Program-made: the position numbers and the translations under genes
Notes under the pieces: model-generated
Database searches by the model: none
What the model saw: only the letters and a program-made list of their open reading frames with translations
Told to the model about the DNA's origin: nothing
DNA from: Apteryx mantelli
Taxonomy: Eukaryota > Chordata > Aves > Apterygiformes > Apterygidae
Direction of reading: 5' to 3'
DNA length: 64,000 nucleotides
Assembly: GCF_036417845.1 (NCBI RefSeq)
Contig: NC_089981.1
Span: 84,237,268 to 84,301,267, forward strand
Shown: positions 1-8,443 of the stretch, piece by piece
Numbering within the stretch: the first letter of the stretch is position 1
How the letters are laid out: every line of letters starts with the position of its first letter

Positions 1-117
1 CAAATAAGCATGCAGCTGTTGTGTCACACATGTGCAGTCAGGCCAGCACTTCACCGACACGTGGCCTGCGGTGCGGGTGTGCGTGCTTTGAGTGCAGCAC
101 ATCTGCAAAGGCTTAAT
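1..117. repeat. Tail of module L (belongs to a gene left of the window)
   Basis: These 117 bases match 4124-4240 exactly in position, so the gene just outside the left edge has an L-type upstream region. The window therefore opens with two consecutive L modules (this one and 2815-4240), as also seen at 40403-45951. Confidence 0.95.
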
Positions 118-606
118 CTTGCTGGCCATGCTAGCGCTGGCAGGGGTGCCCTAGCGCTGCCTGTTGAGCATGTGCAGCGTACATCTGATGCACCTCGGGA
201 ATGTCATCTGTGCGGCGCGCTTGCTGCTGTGAACTCGCTGTCTGGGACTGGGGCAAACAGGGCAGCCCGGTGTGTGCTAGTGTTTGTGAGTTCCGATCAT
301 CTCCCAGACTTGAGGAAATCTTGTGGGCATGTATCCCCGTGACGGGATGGGGCCCCATTCCCCACACAGTGTTGCCCTGACACTCACAGACAGAGTGCTC
401 GTTAAAAGAGGCTAGTCTATTGGAATCTGTGCGTAGGCTAATGCTCCCGTGGGGAATGGGATGTCTCGAAAAGGCTGGGCAGTGGCTGTCCAGGTGATCA
501 CAGGGCCTCTGTCGCATGCCTCCTTGCAAGGGCGTCTTCAGCGGGATCGGGTGACATTGCTCAAACTGTGCTTTTGCTGAATTTCCGGAACCCTCTTCCA
601 GCATGA
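118..606 (-). other. Shared 3' flank / probable 3' UTR (copy 1; same in all units)
   Basis: This 489-bp block follows the stop codon. It contains a 157-codon open frame starting 2 nt after the TAA (604 down to 131) that resembles no family I know and is most simply 3' UTR. A donor-like GTGAGT lies at 387-382. I find no AATAAA or ATTAAA on the transcribed strand. Near its far end CTAGCGCT occurs twice, at 131 and 151, close to the L/S junction. Equivalent blocks are 4241-4729, 7955-8443, 11674-12162, 15393-15881, 19112-19600, 22831-23319, 26550-27038, 30269-30757, 33987-34475, 37706-38194, 41829-42317, 45952-46440, 49671-50159, 53390-53878, 57109-57597 and 60828-61316. Confidence 0.6.
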
Positions 607-2091
607 TTATAACAGGCTCCTGAGACGAACTTGCAGCCGCCTGAAGTCACGCAGTGCCTGAGCGTGGGCGTCCGGCTCCTGCGCCAGGCGCTGGAAGAGG
701 TTGAGCGGGCTGGCCGTTTGGAAGGCCACTGGCAGAGGGACCTCTCTGGGCACCCTCTCGTTGCCTAGGAGGAAGTGGTGCAGCTGTTTGTCCTCCAGGC
801 AGCGCTGCAGGTACTGCAGGATGCCATCCACCCGCTCCAGGAGATGTCCTCTGTGCCAACGTGACAGAGGTATGACTGTGAGCAGGTGCATCAGCACTGT
901 CTTCAAGCAGTAGGTGGAAAAGCCTGTGCCCTCCAGGAGACGGGCAAAGAGGTTCAGACATGTCAGGTGGCAACTGTCCTGGGGGGCCTGCCTGGCCACG
1001 AACCTGAAGAACAGCATCTCTGGAACAGCACAGCTCTCCAGCCACGTTGTGCTGCTGGGGAGGCCAGCCCTTGCCTGCTGGCTGGTCAGGAAAACTCTCG
1101 AGTCGCCTTGCTGCACGCCAAACAGTATCTCGATGGACAAGGACCTCCCGGAGACCTTTTCCAGACGGAGCTTGCAGGAGCGGGAAGAGGGCAGCACCGT
1201 CAGCCGGCAGCGGTGTGATGCAGGCAAAAGCAGCCAGGCGTTCATCGCTGTTAGCTGGAACCAGCAGGCAGTTTTCTCGACGTCCAGGTAGGAGTGGCTG
1301 CACAGGTATTGCAGGAGGCAGGGGCCCTCATTCCTGCCCAGCTCAGCCTCGGGGCGGTGCAGGAAGCACCGCACGTCGCCCAGCAGCTGCTGCCTCAAGC
1401 ACACGCACTCCAGTTCCACGCGAACGCGGCCGTGCCTCGCCGGCAGCTCCCCACCAGCGCCCAGCTCCAGGTGAAAGCAGTGCCCAGTTGGTGGCTTCAG
1501 GGGCACGAGCAGGCTGTAGACGGTGTCCCAATGGGAGCTCCAGCCTTCGAAGGCGCTGCCCACCCCGATGCATTGTTCCAGCCGTAGCAGAGGAGTATTC
1601 AAGGTGATGAGATGGCAGGCATGGAGCAGGTCGCCCACCAGCGCCTCCACCACCTTGCACCTTTTGGCCAGGTGCAGCACTGGCACCTGCATTTGCTGCA
1701 TGAGAAACCTTCCCACATCCCATTCATTGACGGGGGCTTCCTCTTCCTCCTCACTGCTGGAGGAGCTCTCGTCACTGCTGCTCTCTGACTCGTCGGAATC
1801 GACCTCGGTGGCCATCCAGAAGAGCTCAAAGAGCAACACGAGGGCTCCAGGCAAGGCCCCAAAGGGCCACACCTCCCACATGGCCAAGAGCATATTTTTC
1901 AGGAAAAGTCCGCTCTGCAGCTCCTGAGTCATCTTATCAAACTCCTGCTGCAGCCGAATCATCTCCTGCCTCAGCTGCTCTTCACGCTGCTGCATCCGCT
2001 GCTGCGTGGCCAGATCTATCTGGTCACCGACCTTCAGCGGGTGCGGAACAATGCCCAGCACAGCCAGGATGAGGACAATACCTCCAGCCAT
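607..2091 (-). CDS. ITPRIPL1-like: ITPRIPL1-like protein, copy 1 (reference description)
   Basis: 494 codons, start at 2091 in an ideal Kozak context (GCCATGG), stop TAA at 607-609. Residues 1-20 form a hydrophobic signal peptide. Residues 24-60 are Gln/Glu/Arg-rich and look coiled-coil. Residues 78-94 form a membrane segment, and residues 99-118 are an acidic Ser/Glu stretch rich in CK2-type sites. A Mab-21 domain follows from about 125 to 485. Blocks I match to human ITPRIPL1 from memory are GVGSAFEGW (176-184), LECVC (227-231), LLGDV (236-240), SCKLRL (305-310), SGRSLSIEILFGVQ (314-327) and LHHFLLGN (437-444). Human ITPRIPL1 is a single-pass type I membrane protein of about 555 aa, so this copy is somewhat shorter. 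The known relatives bind IP3 receptors (ITPRIP), and human ITPRIPL1 has been reported to bind CD3E; the function here is unknown. The 5' flank is module L. Distinguishing residues are E255 and C276. Confidence 0.9.
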   Translation of the reverse strand: MAGGIVLILAVLGIVPHPLKVGDQIDLATQQRMQQREEQLRQEMIRLQQEFDKMTQELQSGLFLKNMLLAMWEVWPFGALPGALVLLFELFWMATEVDSDESESSSDESSSSSEEEEEAPVNEWDVGRFLMQQMQVPVLHLAKRCKVVEALVGDLLHACHLITLNTPLLRLEQCIGVGSAFEGWSSHWDTVYSLLVPLKPPTGHCFHLELGAGGELPARHGRVRVELECVCLRQQLLGDVRCFLHRPEAELGRNEGPCLLQYLCSHSYLDVEKTACWFQLTAMNAWLLLPASHRCRLTVLPSSRSCKLRLEKVSGRSLSIEILFGVQQGDSRVFLTSQQARAGLPSSTTWLESCAVPEMLFFRFVARQAPQDSCHLTCLNLFARLLEGTGFSTYCLKTVLMHLLTVIPLSRWHRGHLLERVDGILQYLQRCLEDKQLHHFLLGNERVPREVPLPVAFQTASPLNLFQRLAQEPDAHAQALRDFRRLQVRLRSLL

Positions 2092-2814
2092 GGCCTAGAG
2101 GAGATGGGAGAGCAAGAGATGAGCCGGGCTGGGTGGGAGAGAGCTGGCGGACTGGGGGCAGGAGCCACAGGAGTGAAGGGGAAGGATGGGAGAAGGGGCA
2201 AGGGACCTTGGAGGCAGCAAGGACAGGGTTCGTGAGCGCTGCCTGAGCAGCAACGTGGTGGGGCCCAGGCTGCCAAGCCTGCCCTGAGGCCCAGCACTGT
2301 GGCCAGGCTTTGCCTTGGGAGGGGCAGGGGTGCCACAAGGGCAAGTGGCACTAGAGTGGGGACTCCGGAGGAGTGACTCCCTGTGCCCCCGGGGGAGCAG
2401 TGTCCTGCAGAGCTGTGGGCGCCCCTCACATGCCCAACACGTCTCTGGGCACCCGGGGGCGCTGGGAGCCCCAGACGCCTCTATCCCTGGCCCCCAAGGC
2501 GGCAACGCCCCCACCCAACGCGCTCCTGTGTGCGGCTCAGCCCTAGCTGCAGTGCTAGAAAGCCCCGGGAGGGAGCCAGCGTTTGTGCCCCAGCCCTCGT
2601 CCCGCCCAGCCTTGCCCCCCTGCCGCACTCACCCTGCAGAGGCTGCTGCAGCCTGGGCTGGCCCAGGCCGTAGTGCTGGGGGCCCAGCAGCGCTGCGGGG
2701 CCGACGCCTGCGGGTGCCCTTGTGACGGCGCCCTCCCTTTGTGACTTGTCGTCTGCGCTGTCACGGGGGCACAGCCCCTCTGCAGAGCCAGCCGGCCAGC
2801 CCTGGCCGTCATCC
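2092..2814 (-). promoter_or_regulatory. Leader block: 5' exon, intron 1 and core promoter (copy 1; same in all units)
   Basis: Reading the minus strand, an acceptor with a long pyrimidine tract ends CTCCTCTAG at 2095, so the coding exon starts 3 nt before the ATG. A strong donor (CAGG, then GTGAGT) has its GT at 2632-2631. The intron is 538 bp. The 5' exon lies above 2633; its start is not visible. No TATA box is seen. Three GTGAC/GTCAC elements lie within about 45 bp (2722-2764), the first read as TGACG, a CRE half-site. The exon is open in frame with the CDS from an ATG at 2812. The equivalent blocks are 6215-6937, 9929-10651, 13648-14370, 17367-18089, 21086-21808, 24805-25527, 28524-29246, 32243-32965, 35961-36683, 39680-40402, 43803-44525, 47926-48648, 51645-52367, 55364-56086, 59083-59805 and 62802-63524. 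Splice sites are conserved in all of them. Confidence 0.75.
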
Positions 2815-3057
2815 GCGTGAGGTAACGGCCCTAACGGCCGTCCCTGACGTAAGGGCCCTAACGGCCGTCCGCAGGGCGGCGGCGCTAACCGCTGTCCCTG
2901 AGGTAAGGGCCCTAACGGCCGCCCGCGAGGCAGCGGCCCTAACGGCCGTCCGCAGGGCGGCGGCGCTAACGGCTGTCTGTGAGGTAACAGCCCTAATGGC
3001 CGTCTGCGAGGTAACGACCCTAACAGTCGTCCGCAAGGCAGCGGCCCCAATGGAGGG
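2815..3057. repeat. 27-bp minisatellite with MYB-type motifs (L module of copy 1)
   Basis: About nine degenerate 27-bp repeats. The core CTAACGGCC recurs in exact 27-bp register at 2832, 2859, 2913, 2940 and 2967, with variants TAACCG (2886), TAATGG (2994), TAACAG (3021) and CAATGG (3048). One more TAACGG lies at 2823. TAACGG fits the MYB-family consensus YAACGG. A CRE-like TGACGTAA lies at 2845-2852. The array ends 3 bp from the conserved leader block, so it would sit in or just upstream of the promoter. Confidence 0.85.
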
Positions 3058-4240
3058 AGCTGGCCGTAGGGAGGCAGCATTCGCCAACACAGAGGGTACA
3101 GGGTCTGTGTGAGCTCTGGCAGGGCTGCTTGGGGAAGATGGGGTCATCTGCTGCTGGTGCTGGGGCCCAGAGGCAGGCGTATGGGGCTGCCAGAGCAATG
3201 GCCCGCGGGTGGAACTGGAGGGGAGCATGGACACTGCGCAGGGATGTGTGCAAAGCGATGCCTCAGATGGTGCAGCAGCCTGCGGCACCTGAAGCCCATC
3301 TGTAGCATGACACGGGTGAGAGCTGTGCCCAAAGCAATGAGGTTCCAGCATGAAGGCCGATGCCGAGGTCATGGAGTGCTGCTCTGGGCGGCTCATCAGT
3401 GAGAGCAGATTGTGAAGGTGGCCGCTTCCCTGAAAAGCACGTTAGCAGTATAAGTGGGCAGCTTTGGCAGACATGCAGCAACTGATTGCACCTGTTGCTG
3501 CACCCTGTACTTGCACTCCTGGCTGGCATTGGCATCTTGCGCTGCCTTTGGGGGTGGCTGCGAGTGTCGTTGCTTATCCCCTGCATAGGGCCTGTGCCGA
3601 GAGTGATGGCTAGCACAAGCTGGGTCCTACCAGGCCCACTATGGAAAGAGGCAAGAGTAGGTGTCATAAGAGCACGGCCCTGTGAGAGTCCCTAAACTCC
3701 ACAGACCCTGGCTGATGGACATAGGGCAGCTGCAGTAAGAGTCCTGTTAGCTCACTAGCAAGCCAAGGGCACACGTGGTGGGATGCAGCATTACTCTGGG
3801 CCTTTTGTAGGGAAGGAAGCTTTGCAGTGGGAAGGTCAGGCTGCAGCCTGCAAACCCCTGCGATGGGAGACGCAGAGAGACTAGATGGTCTCCCTTTGAA
3901 TGTAATCTTTCAAAGACCCGTCAGCTGGGAGAGGGTTGCAATGGCTTCGCCTGTCTTGGACAGACTGGCCGCGTTCTGCCCCTTCTGACTGCATGTGGAA
4001 CAAGAGCCCAGGCTTCTGCAGCACTGGGGCAGACGCAGCTCTTTTGATATCATGATTATCAAACAGCTTGTGAGTCTTCCCCAACACACAAGGGCTGTAT
4101 TTCTGCCAGAGGTATCCCAACTACAAATAAGCATGCAGCTGTTGTGTCACACATGTGCAGTCAGGCCAGCACTTCACCGACACGTGGCCTGCGGTGCGGG
4201 TGTGCGTGCTTTGAGTGCAGCACATCTGCAAAGGCTTAAT
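2815..4240. repeat. Module L, upstream region of copy 1
   Basis: 1,426 bp replacing module S; it shares no visible similarity with S. It starts 3 bp upstream of the in-frame ATG in the 5' exon and ends where CTTGCTGGCC resumes the shared 3' flank. The first 243 bp are a 27-bp minisatellite. The remaining 1.2 kb is single-copy-looking DNA with no convincing gene; open frames of 69-156 codons are present but have no recognisable domains. A short near-palindrome lies at 4043-4063 (TTTGATA and TATCAAA arms, 7-bp loop). Compared with the other two L modules it differs at about 3239 (CTGCGCAG) and 3627 (GGGTCC). Confidence 0.9.
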
Positions 4241-4729
4241 CTTGCTGGCCATGCTAGCGCTGGCAGGGGTGCCCTAGCGCTGCCTGTTGAGCATGTGCAG
4301 CGTACATCTGATGCACCTCGGGAATGTCATCTGTGCGGCGCGCTTGCTGCTGTGAACTCGCTGTCTGGGACTGGGGCAAACAGGGCAGCCCGGTGTGTGC
4401 TAGTGTTTGTGAGTTCCGATCATCTCCCAGACTTGAGGAAATCTTGTGGGCATGTATCCCCGTGACGGGATGGGGCCCCATTCCCCACACAGTGTTGCCC
4501 TGACACTCACAGACAGAGTGCTCGTTAAAAGAGGCTAGTCTATTGGAATCTGTGCGTAGGCTAATGCTCCCGTGGGGAATGGGATGTCTCGAAAAGGCTG
4601 GGCAGTGGCTGTCCAGGTGATCACAGGGCCTCTGTCGCATGCCTCCTTGCAAGGGCGTCTTCAGCGGGATCGGGTGACATTGCTCAAACTGTGCTTTTGC
4701 TGAATTTCCGGAACCCTCTTCCAGCATGA

Positions 4730-6214
4730 TTATAACAGGCTCCTGAGACGAACTTGCAGCCGCCTGAAGTCACGCAGTGCCTGAGCGTGGGCGTCCGGCT
4801 CCTGCGCCAGGCGCTGGAAGAGGTTGAGCGGGCTGGCCGTTTGGAAGGCCACTGGCAGAGGGACCTCTCTGGGCACCCTCTCGTTGCCTAGGAGGAAGTG
4901 GTGCAGCTGTTTGTCCTCCAGGCAGCGCTGCAGGTACTGCAGGATGCCATCCACCCGCTCCAGGAGATGTCCTCTGTGCCAACGTGACAGAGGTATGACT
5001 GTGAGCAGGTGCATCAGCACTGTCTTCAAGCAGTAGGTGGAAAAGCCTGTGCCCTCCAGGAGACGGGCAAAGAGGTTCAGACATGTCAGGTGGCAACTGT
5101 CCTGGGGGGCCTGCCTGGCCACGAACCTGAAGAACAGCATCTCTGGAACAGCACAGCTCTCCAGCCACGTTGTGCTGCTGGGGAGGCCAGCCCTTGCCTG
5201 CTGGCTGGTCAGGAAAACTCTCGAGTCGCCTTGCTGCACGCCAAACAGTATCTCGATGGACAAGGACCTCCCGGAGACCTTTTCCAGACGGAGCTTGCAG
5301 GAGCGGGAAGAGGGCAGCACCGTCAGCCGGCAGCGGTGTGATGCAGGCAAAAGCAGCCAGGCGTTCATCGCTGTTAGCTGGAACCAGCGGGCAGTTTTCT
5401 CGACGTCCAGGTAGGAGTGGCTGCACAGGTATTGCAGGAGGCAGGGGCCCTGATTCCTGCCCAGCTCAGCCTCGGGGCGGTGCAGGAAGCACCGCACGTC
5501 GCCCAGCAGCTGCTGCCTCAAGCACACGCACTCCAGTTCCACGCGAACGCGGCCGTGCCTCGCCGGCAGCTCCCCACCAGCGCCCAGCTCCAGGTGAAAG
5601 CAGTGCCCAGTTGGTGGCTTCAGGGGCACGAGCAGGCTGTAGACGGTGTCCCAATGGGAGCTCCAGCCTTCGAAGGCGCTGCCCACCCCGATGCATTGTT
5701 CCAGCCGTAGCAGAGGAGTATTCAAGGTGATGAGATGGCAGGCATGGAGCAGGTCGCCCACCAGCGCCTCCACCACCTTGCACCTTTTGGCCAGGTGCAG
5801 CACTGGCACCTGCATTTGCTGCATGAGAAACCTTCCCACATCCCATTCATTGACGGGGGCTTCCTCTTCCTCCTCACTGCTGGAGGAGCTCTCGTCACTG
5901 CTGCTCTCTGACTCGTCGGAATCGACCTCGGTGGCCATCCAGAAGAGCTCAAAGAGCAACACGAGGGCTCCAGGCAAGGCCCCAAAGGGCCACACCTCCC
6001 ACATGGCCAAGAGCATATTTTTCAGGAAAAGTCCGCTCTGCAGCTCCTGAGTCATCTTATCAAACTCCTGCTGCAGCCGAATCATCTCCTGCCTCAGCTG
6101 CTCTTCACGCTGCTGCATCCGCTGCTGCGTGGCCAGATCTATCTGGTCACCGACCTTCAGCGGGTGCGGAACAATGCCCAGCACAGCCAGGATGAGGACA
6201 ATACCTCCAGCCAT
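4730..6214 (-). CDS. ITPRIPL1-like: ITPRIPL1-like protein, copy 2
   Basis: Intact 494-codon copy. It differs from copy 1 by Q255 for E and R276 for C. Its upstream module is S, and this is the only S module that carries the 5-bp deletion, so the unit is 3,714 bp. The gene downstream in the direction of transcription (copy 1) is separated from it by a full L module. Residue R276 is shared with copies 11, 12, 16 and 17, so it does not follow array order. Confidence 0.9.
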   Translation of the reverse strand: MAGGIVLILAVLGIVPHPLKVGDQIDLATQQRMQQREEQLRQEMIRLQQEFDKMTQELQSGLFLKNMLLAMWEVWPFGALPGALVLLFELFWMATEVDSDESESSSDESSSSSEEEEEAPVNEWDVGRFLMQQMQVPVLHLAKRCKVVEALVGDLLHACHLITLNTPLLRLEQCIGVGSAFEGWSSHWDTVYSLLVPLKPPTGHCFHLELGAGGELPARHGRVRVELECVCLRQQLLGDVRCFLHRPEAELGRNQGPCLLQYLCSHSYLDVEKTARWFQLTAMNAWLLLPASHRCRLTVLPSSRSCKLRLEKVSGRSLSIEILFGVQQGDSRVFLTSQQARAGLPSSTTWLESCAVPEMLFFRFVARQAPQDSCHLTCLNLFARLLEGTGFSTYCLKTVLMHLLTVIPLSRWHRGHLLERVDGILQYLQRCLEDKQLHHFLLGNERVPREVPLPVAFQTASPLNLFQRLAQEPDAHAQALRDFRRLQVRLRSLL

Positions 6215-6937
6215 GGCCTAGAGGAGATGGGAGAGCAAGAGATGAGCCGGGCTGGGTGGGAGAGAGCTGGCGGACTGGGGGCAGGAGCCACAGGAGTGAA
6301 GGGGAAGGATGGGAGAAGGGGCAAGGGACCTTGGAGGCAGCAAGGACAGGGTTCGTGAGCGCTGCCTGAGCAGCAACGTGGTGGGGCCCAGGCTGCCAAG
6401 CCTGCCCTGAGGCCCAGCACTGTGGCCAGGCTTTGCCTTGGGAGGGGCAGGGGTGCCACAAGGGCAAGTGGCACTAGAGTGGGGACTCCGGAGGAGTGAC
6501 TCCCTGTGCCCCCGGGGGAGCAGTGTCCTGCAGAGCTGTGGGCGCCCCTCACATGCCCAACACGTCTCTGGGCACCCGGGGGCGCTGGGAGCCCCAGACG
6601 CCTCTATCCCTGGCCCCCAAGGCGGCAACGCCCCCACCCAACGCGCTCCTGTGTGCGGCTCAGCCCTAGCTGCAGTGCTAGAAAGCCCCGGGAGGGAGCC
6701 AGCGTTTGTGCCCCAGCCCTCGTCCCGCCCAGCCTTGCCCCCCTGCCGCACTCACCCTGCAGAGGCTGCTGCAGCCTGGGCTGGCCCAGGCCGTAGTGCT
6801 GGGGGCCCAGCAGCGCTGCGGGGCCGACGCCTGCGGGTGCCCTTGTGACGGCGCCCTCCCTTTGTGACTTGTCGTCTGCGCTGTCACGGGGGCACAGCCC
6901 CTCTGCAGAGCCAGCCGGCCAGCCCTGGCCGTCATCC

Positions 6938-7954
6938 CCACCCCGCCTCAGCATGGGGTCCCGCATGGGCAGCCAGAGCTGAGGCCCCGGCACCCACCAC
7001 CTGTGAGCCCATGCGGCAGCAGCACAGTGCACCTGTGGCCTCCCCTCATCAAGTGGGCAGAAGCACCCCCAAAAAAGCCCTTAACCCTTATGAGAACAAA
7101 GAAGAGGGTCTGTGGAAGGAGTTCCTCGACTTCCAAAGAGACGTTCAATATTTTCCGAGACAGGCGGATGGGCTCCAGCTCTTGTCATCAAACAACGAGG
7201 AGCCTTTGGGAAGGGACAAACTAGAGGAAGTCCTGTCCTCCTTCCCATGAGGGGTTTGTTCATTCTGAACCTTGCAAACCTCCTCCTTCCTTCTTCTCCT
7301 CTTGGAGTTCTTCTGCTGAGGCAGGTCTTAGCCCTGCAAGCCCTGAGAACCAAGCCTAACAACAAGGGTGTCCCCAGTGAGAGCAGCAGCTCTCCCATGA
7401 CTCCTGTCTCGGGGCGACCACTTGCCCCCTCAAGTGCAGGCACGGGGGCTGGAGAGGCCACTCTATGGCCCGCCACTCTGGCACGCTGTTGCCTGTGGGG
7501 CAGCTGCTCCGCGGTTGCCAGAGCATGTCCGCTGGCCTAACCTGGGGCTGAAGGGACCTTGGTGAAGCGAAGGGGCCTCTTACCACGCACGCTCATAGGA
7601 CCACACTCCCGGCACTCCCCAGGCCCAGGCATCTCCCTGTGGGGTGCTGGTGGCCAGAGGATGGAGAGAGCGGGAGACTCCCCTCTGCCTGGGGGGGATA
7701 CCTCCTCTCCCTTCTCTCCCTCTCAGGGGCCGTACCTGGGTCGGCCGCGGGCTAGAGCTCGTTGGTCACTTCCCCCTAATTGCCCTAGAGCTCTCCAGGG
7801 CCCAGAGAGCGCCCTGTGATGACGCTGTCCAGAAAGATTTGCCGCTGCAGACAACCACGCCACATGGGGGCTTTACCTCTACAAAGAGCGATCGCTTCAG
7901 CTTGCTGCGAGATGCAGGCAATGCATGTTTGGGGGCGCAGCACTTGCCGCAGAC
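6938..7954. repeat. Module S, upstream region of copy 2 (reference description)
   Basis: 1,017 bp that replace module L. Immediately at the junction the minus strand reads a GC/KLF box (6936-6947, GGCGGGGTGGGG), the likely promoter element of S-type genes. A plus-strand open frame of 128 codons (6864-7250) starts in the shared leader and runs into S; its last 60 codons look protein-like but match no family I recognise. Splice-like signals occur on both strands: a pyrimidine-rich CCCTCTCAG on plus ending near 7722, and on minus CCCAGGTACGG near 7737 and CTTCCTCTAG at 7221. An upstream 5' exon or an antisense transcript is therefore possible but unproven. This copy has CCTAACAAC near 7354, where the others read longer by 5 bp. 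Confidence 0.85.
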
Positions 7955-8443
7955 CTTGCTGGCCATGCTAGCGCTGGCAGGGGTGCCCTAGCGCTGCCTG
8001 TTGAGCATGTGCAGCGTACATCTGATGCACCTCGGGAATGTCATCTGTGCGGCGCGCTTGCTGCTGTGAACTCGCTGTCTGGGACTGGGGCAAACAGGGC
8101 AGCCCGGTGTGTGCTAGTGTTTGTGAGTTCCGATCATCTCCCAGACTTGAGGAAATCTTGTGGGCATGTATCCCCGTGACGGGATGGGGCCCCATTCCCC
8201 ACACAGTGTTGCCCTGACACTCACAGACAGAGTGCTCGTTAAAAGAGGCTAGTCTATTGGAATCTGTGCGTAGGCTAATGCTCCCGTGGGGAATGGGATG
8301 TCTCGAAAAGGCTGGGCAGTGGCTGTCCAGGTGATCACAGGGCCTCTGTCGCATGCCTCCTTGCAAGGGCGTCTTCAGCGGGATCGGGTGACATTGCTCA
8401 AACTGTGCTTTTGCTGAATTTCCGGAACCCTCTTCCAGCATGA

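Noticed and set aside
647-1927. Long open frames of 97-218 codons on both strands overlapping each CDS
   Set aside because: They overlap the ITPRIPL1-like frame, have no recognisable domains, and are rich in Ala, Pro, Arg and Gly as expected for shadow frames of GC-rich coding DNA. Their apparent conservation only reflects unit identity.
2815-3057. Interstitial telomere repeat
   Set aside because: CCCTAA occurs in several repeats, but the period is 27 bp and the motif is followed by CGG, not tandem TTAGGG; this is a minisatellite.
2481-3396. Repeat-containing open frames of 123, 195 and 199 codons over the minisatellite
   Set aside because: The repeat is 27 bp, a multiple of three, so every frame without a stop in one repeat stays open throughout. 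The 9-residue repeats are a by-product.
3870-3900. CR1 retrotransposon tail in module L
   Set aside because: ACTAGATGGTCT recalls the 3' region of avian CR1 LINEs, but only about 12 bases match and no tail repeats or flanking body are seen.
7559-7991. Plus-strand open frames of 84-115 codons crossing from module S into the 3' flank
   Set aside because: They cross the module junction, overlap each other in different frames and show no domain; in L units the frame is replaced by unrelated sequence.
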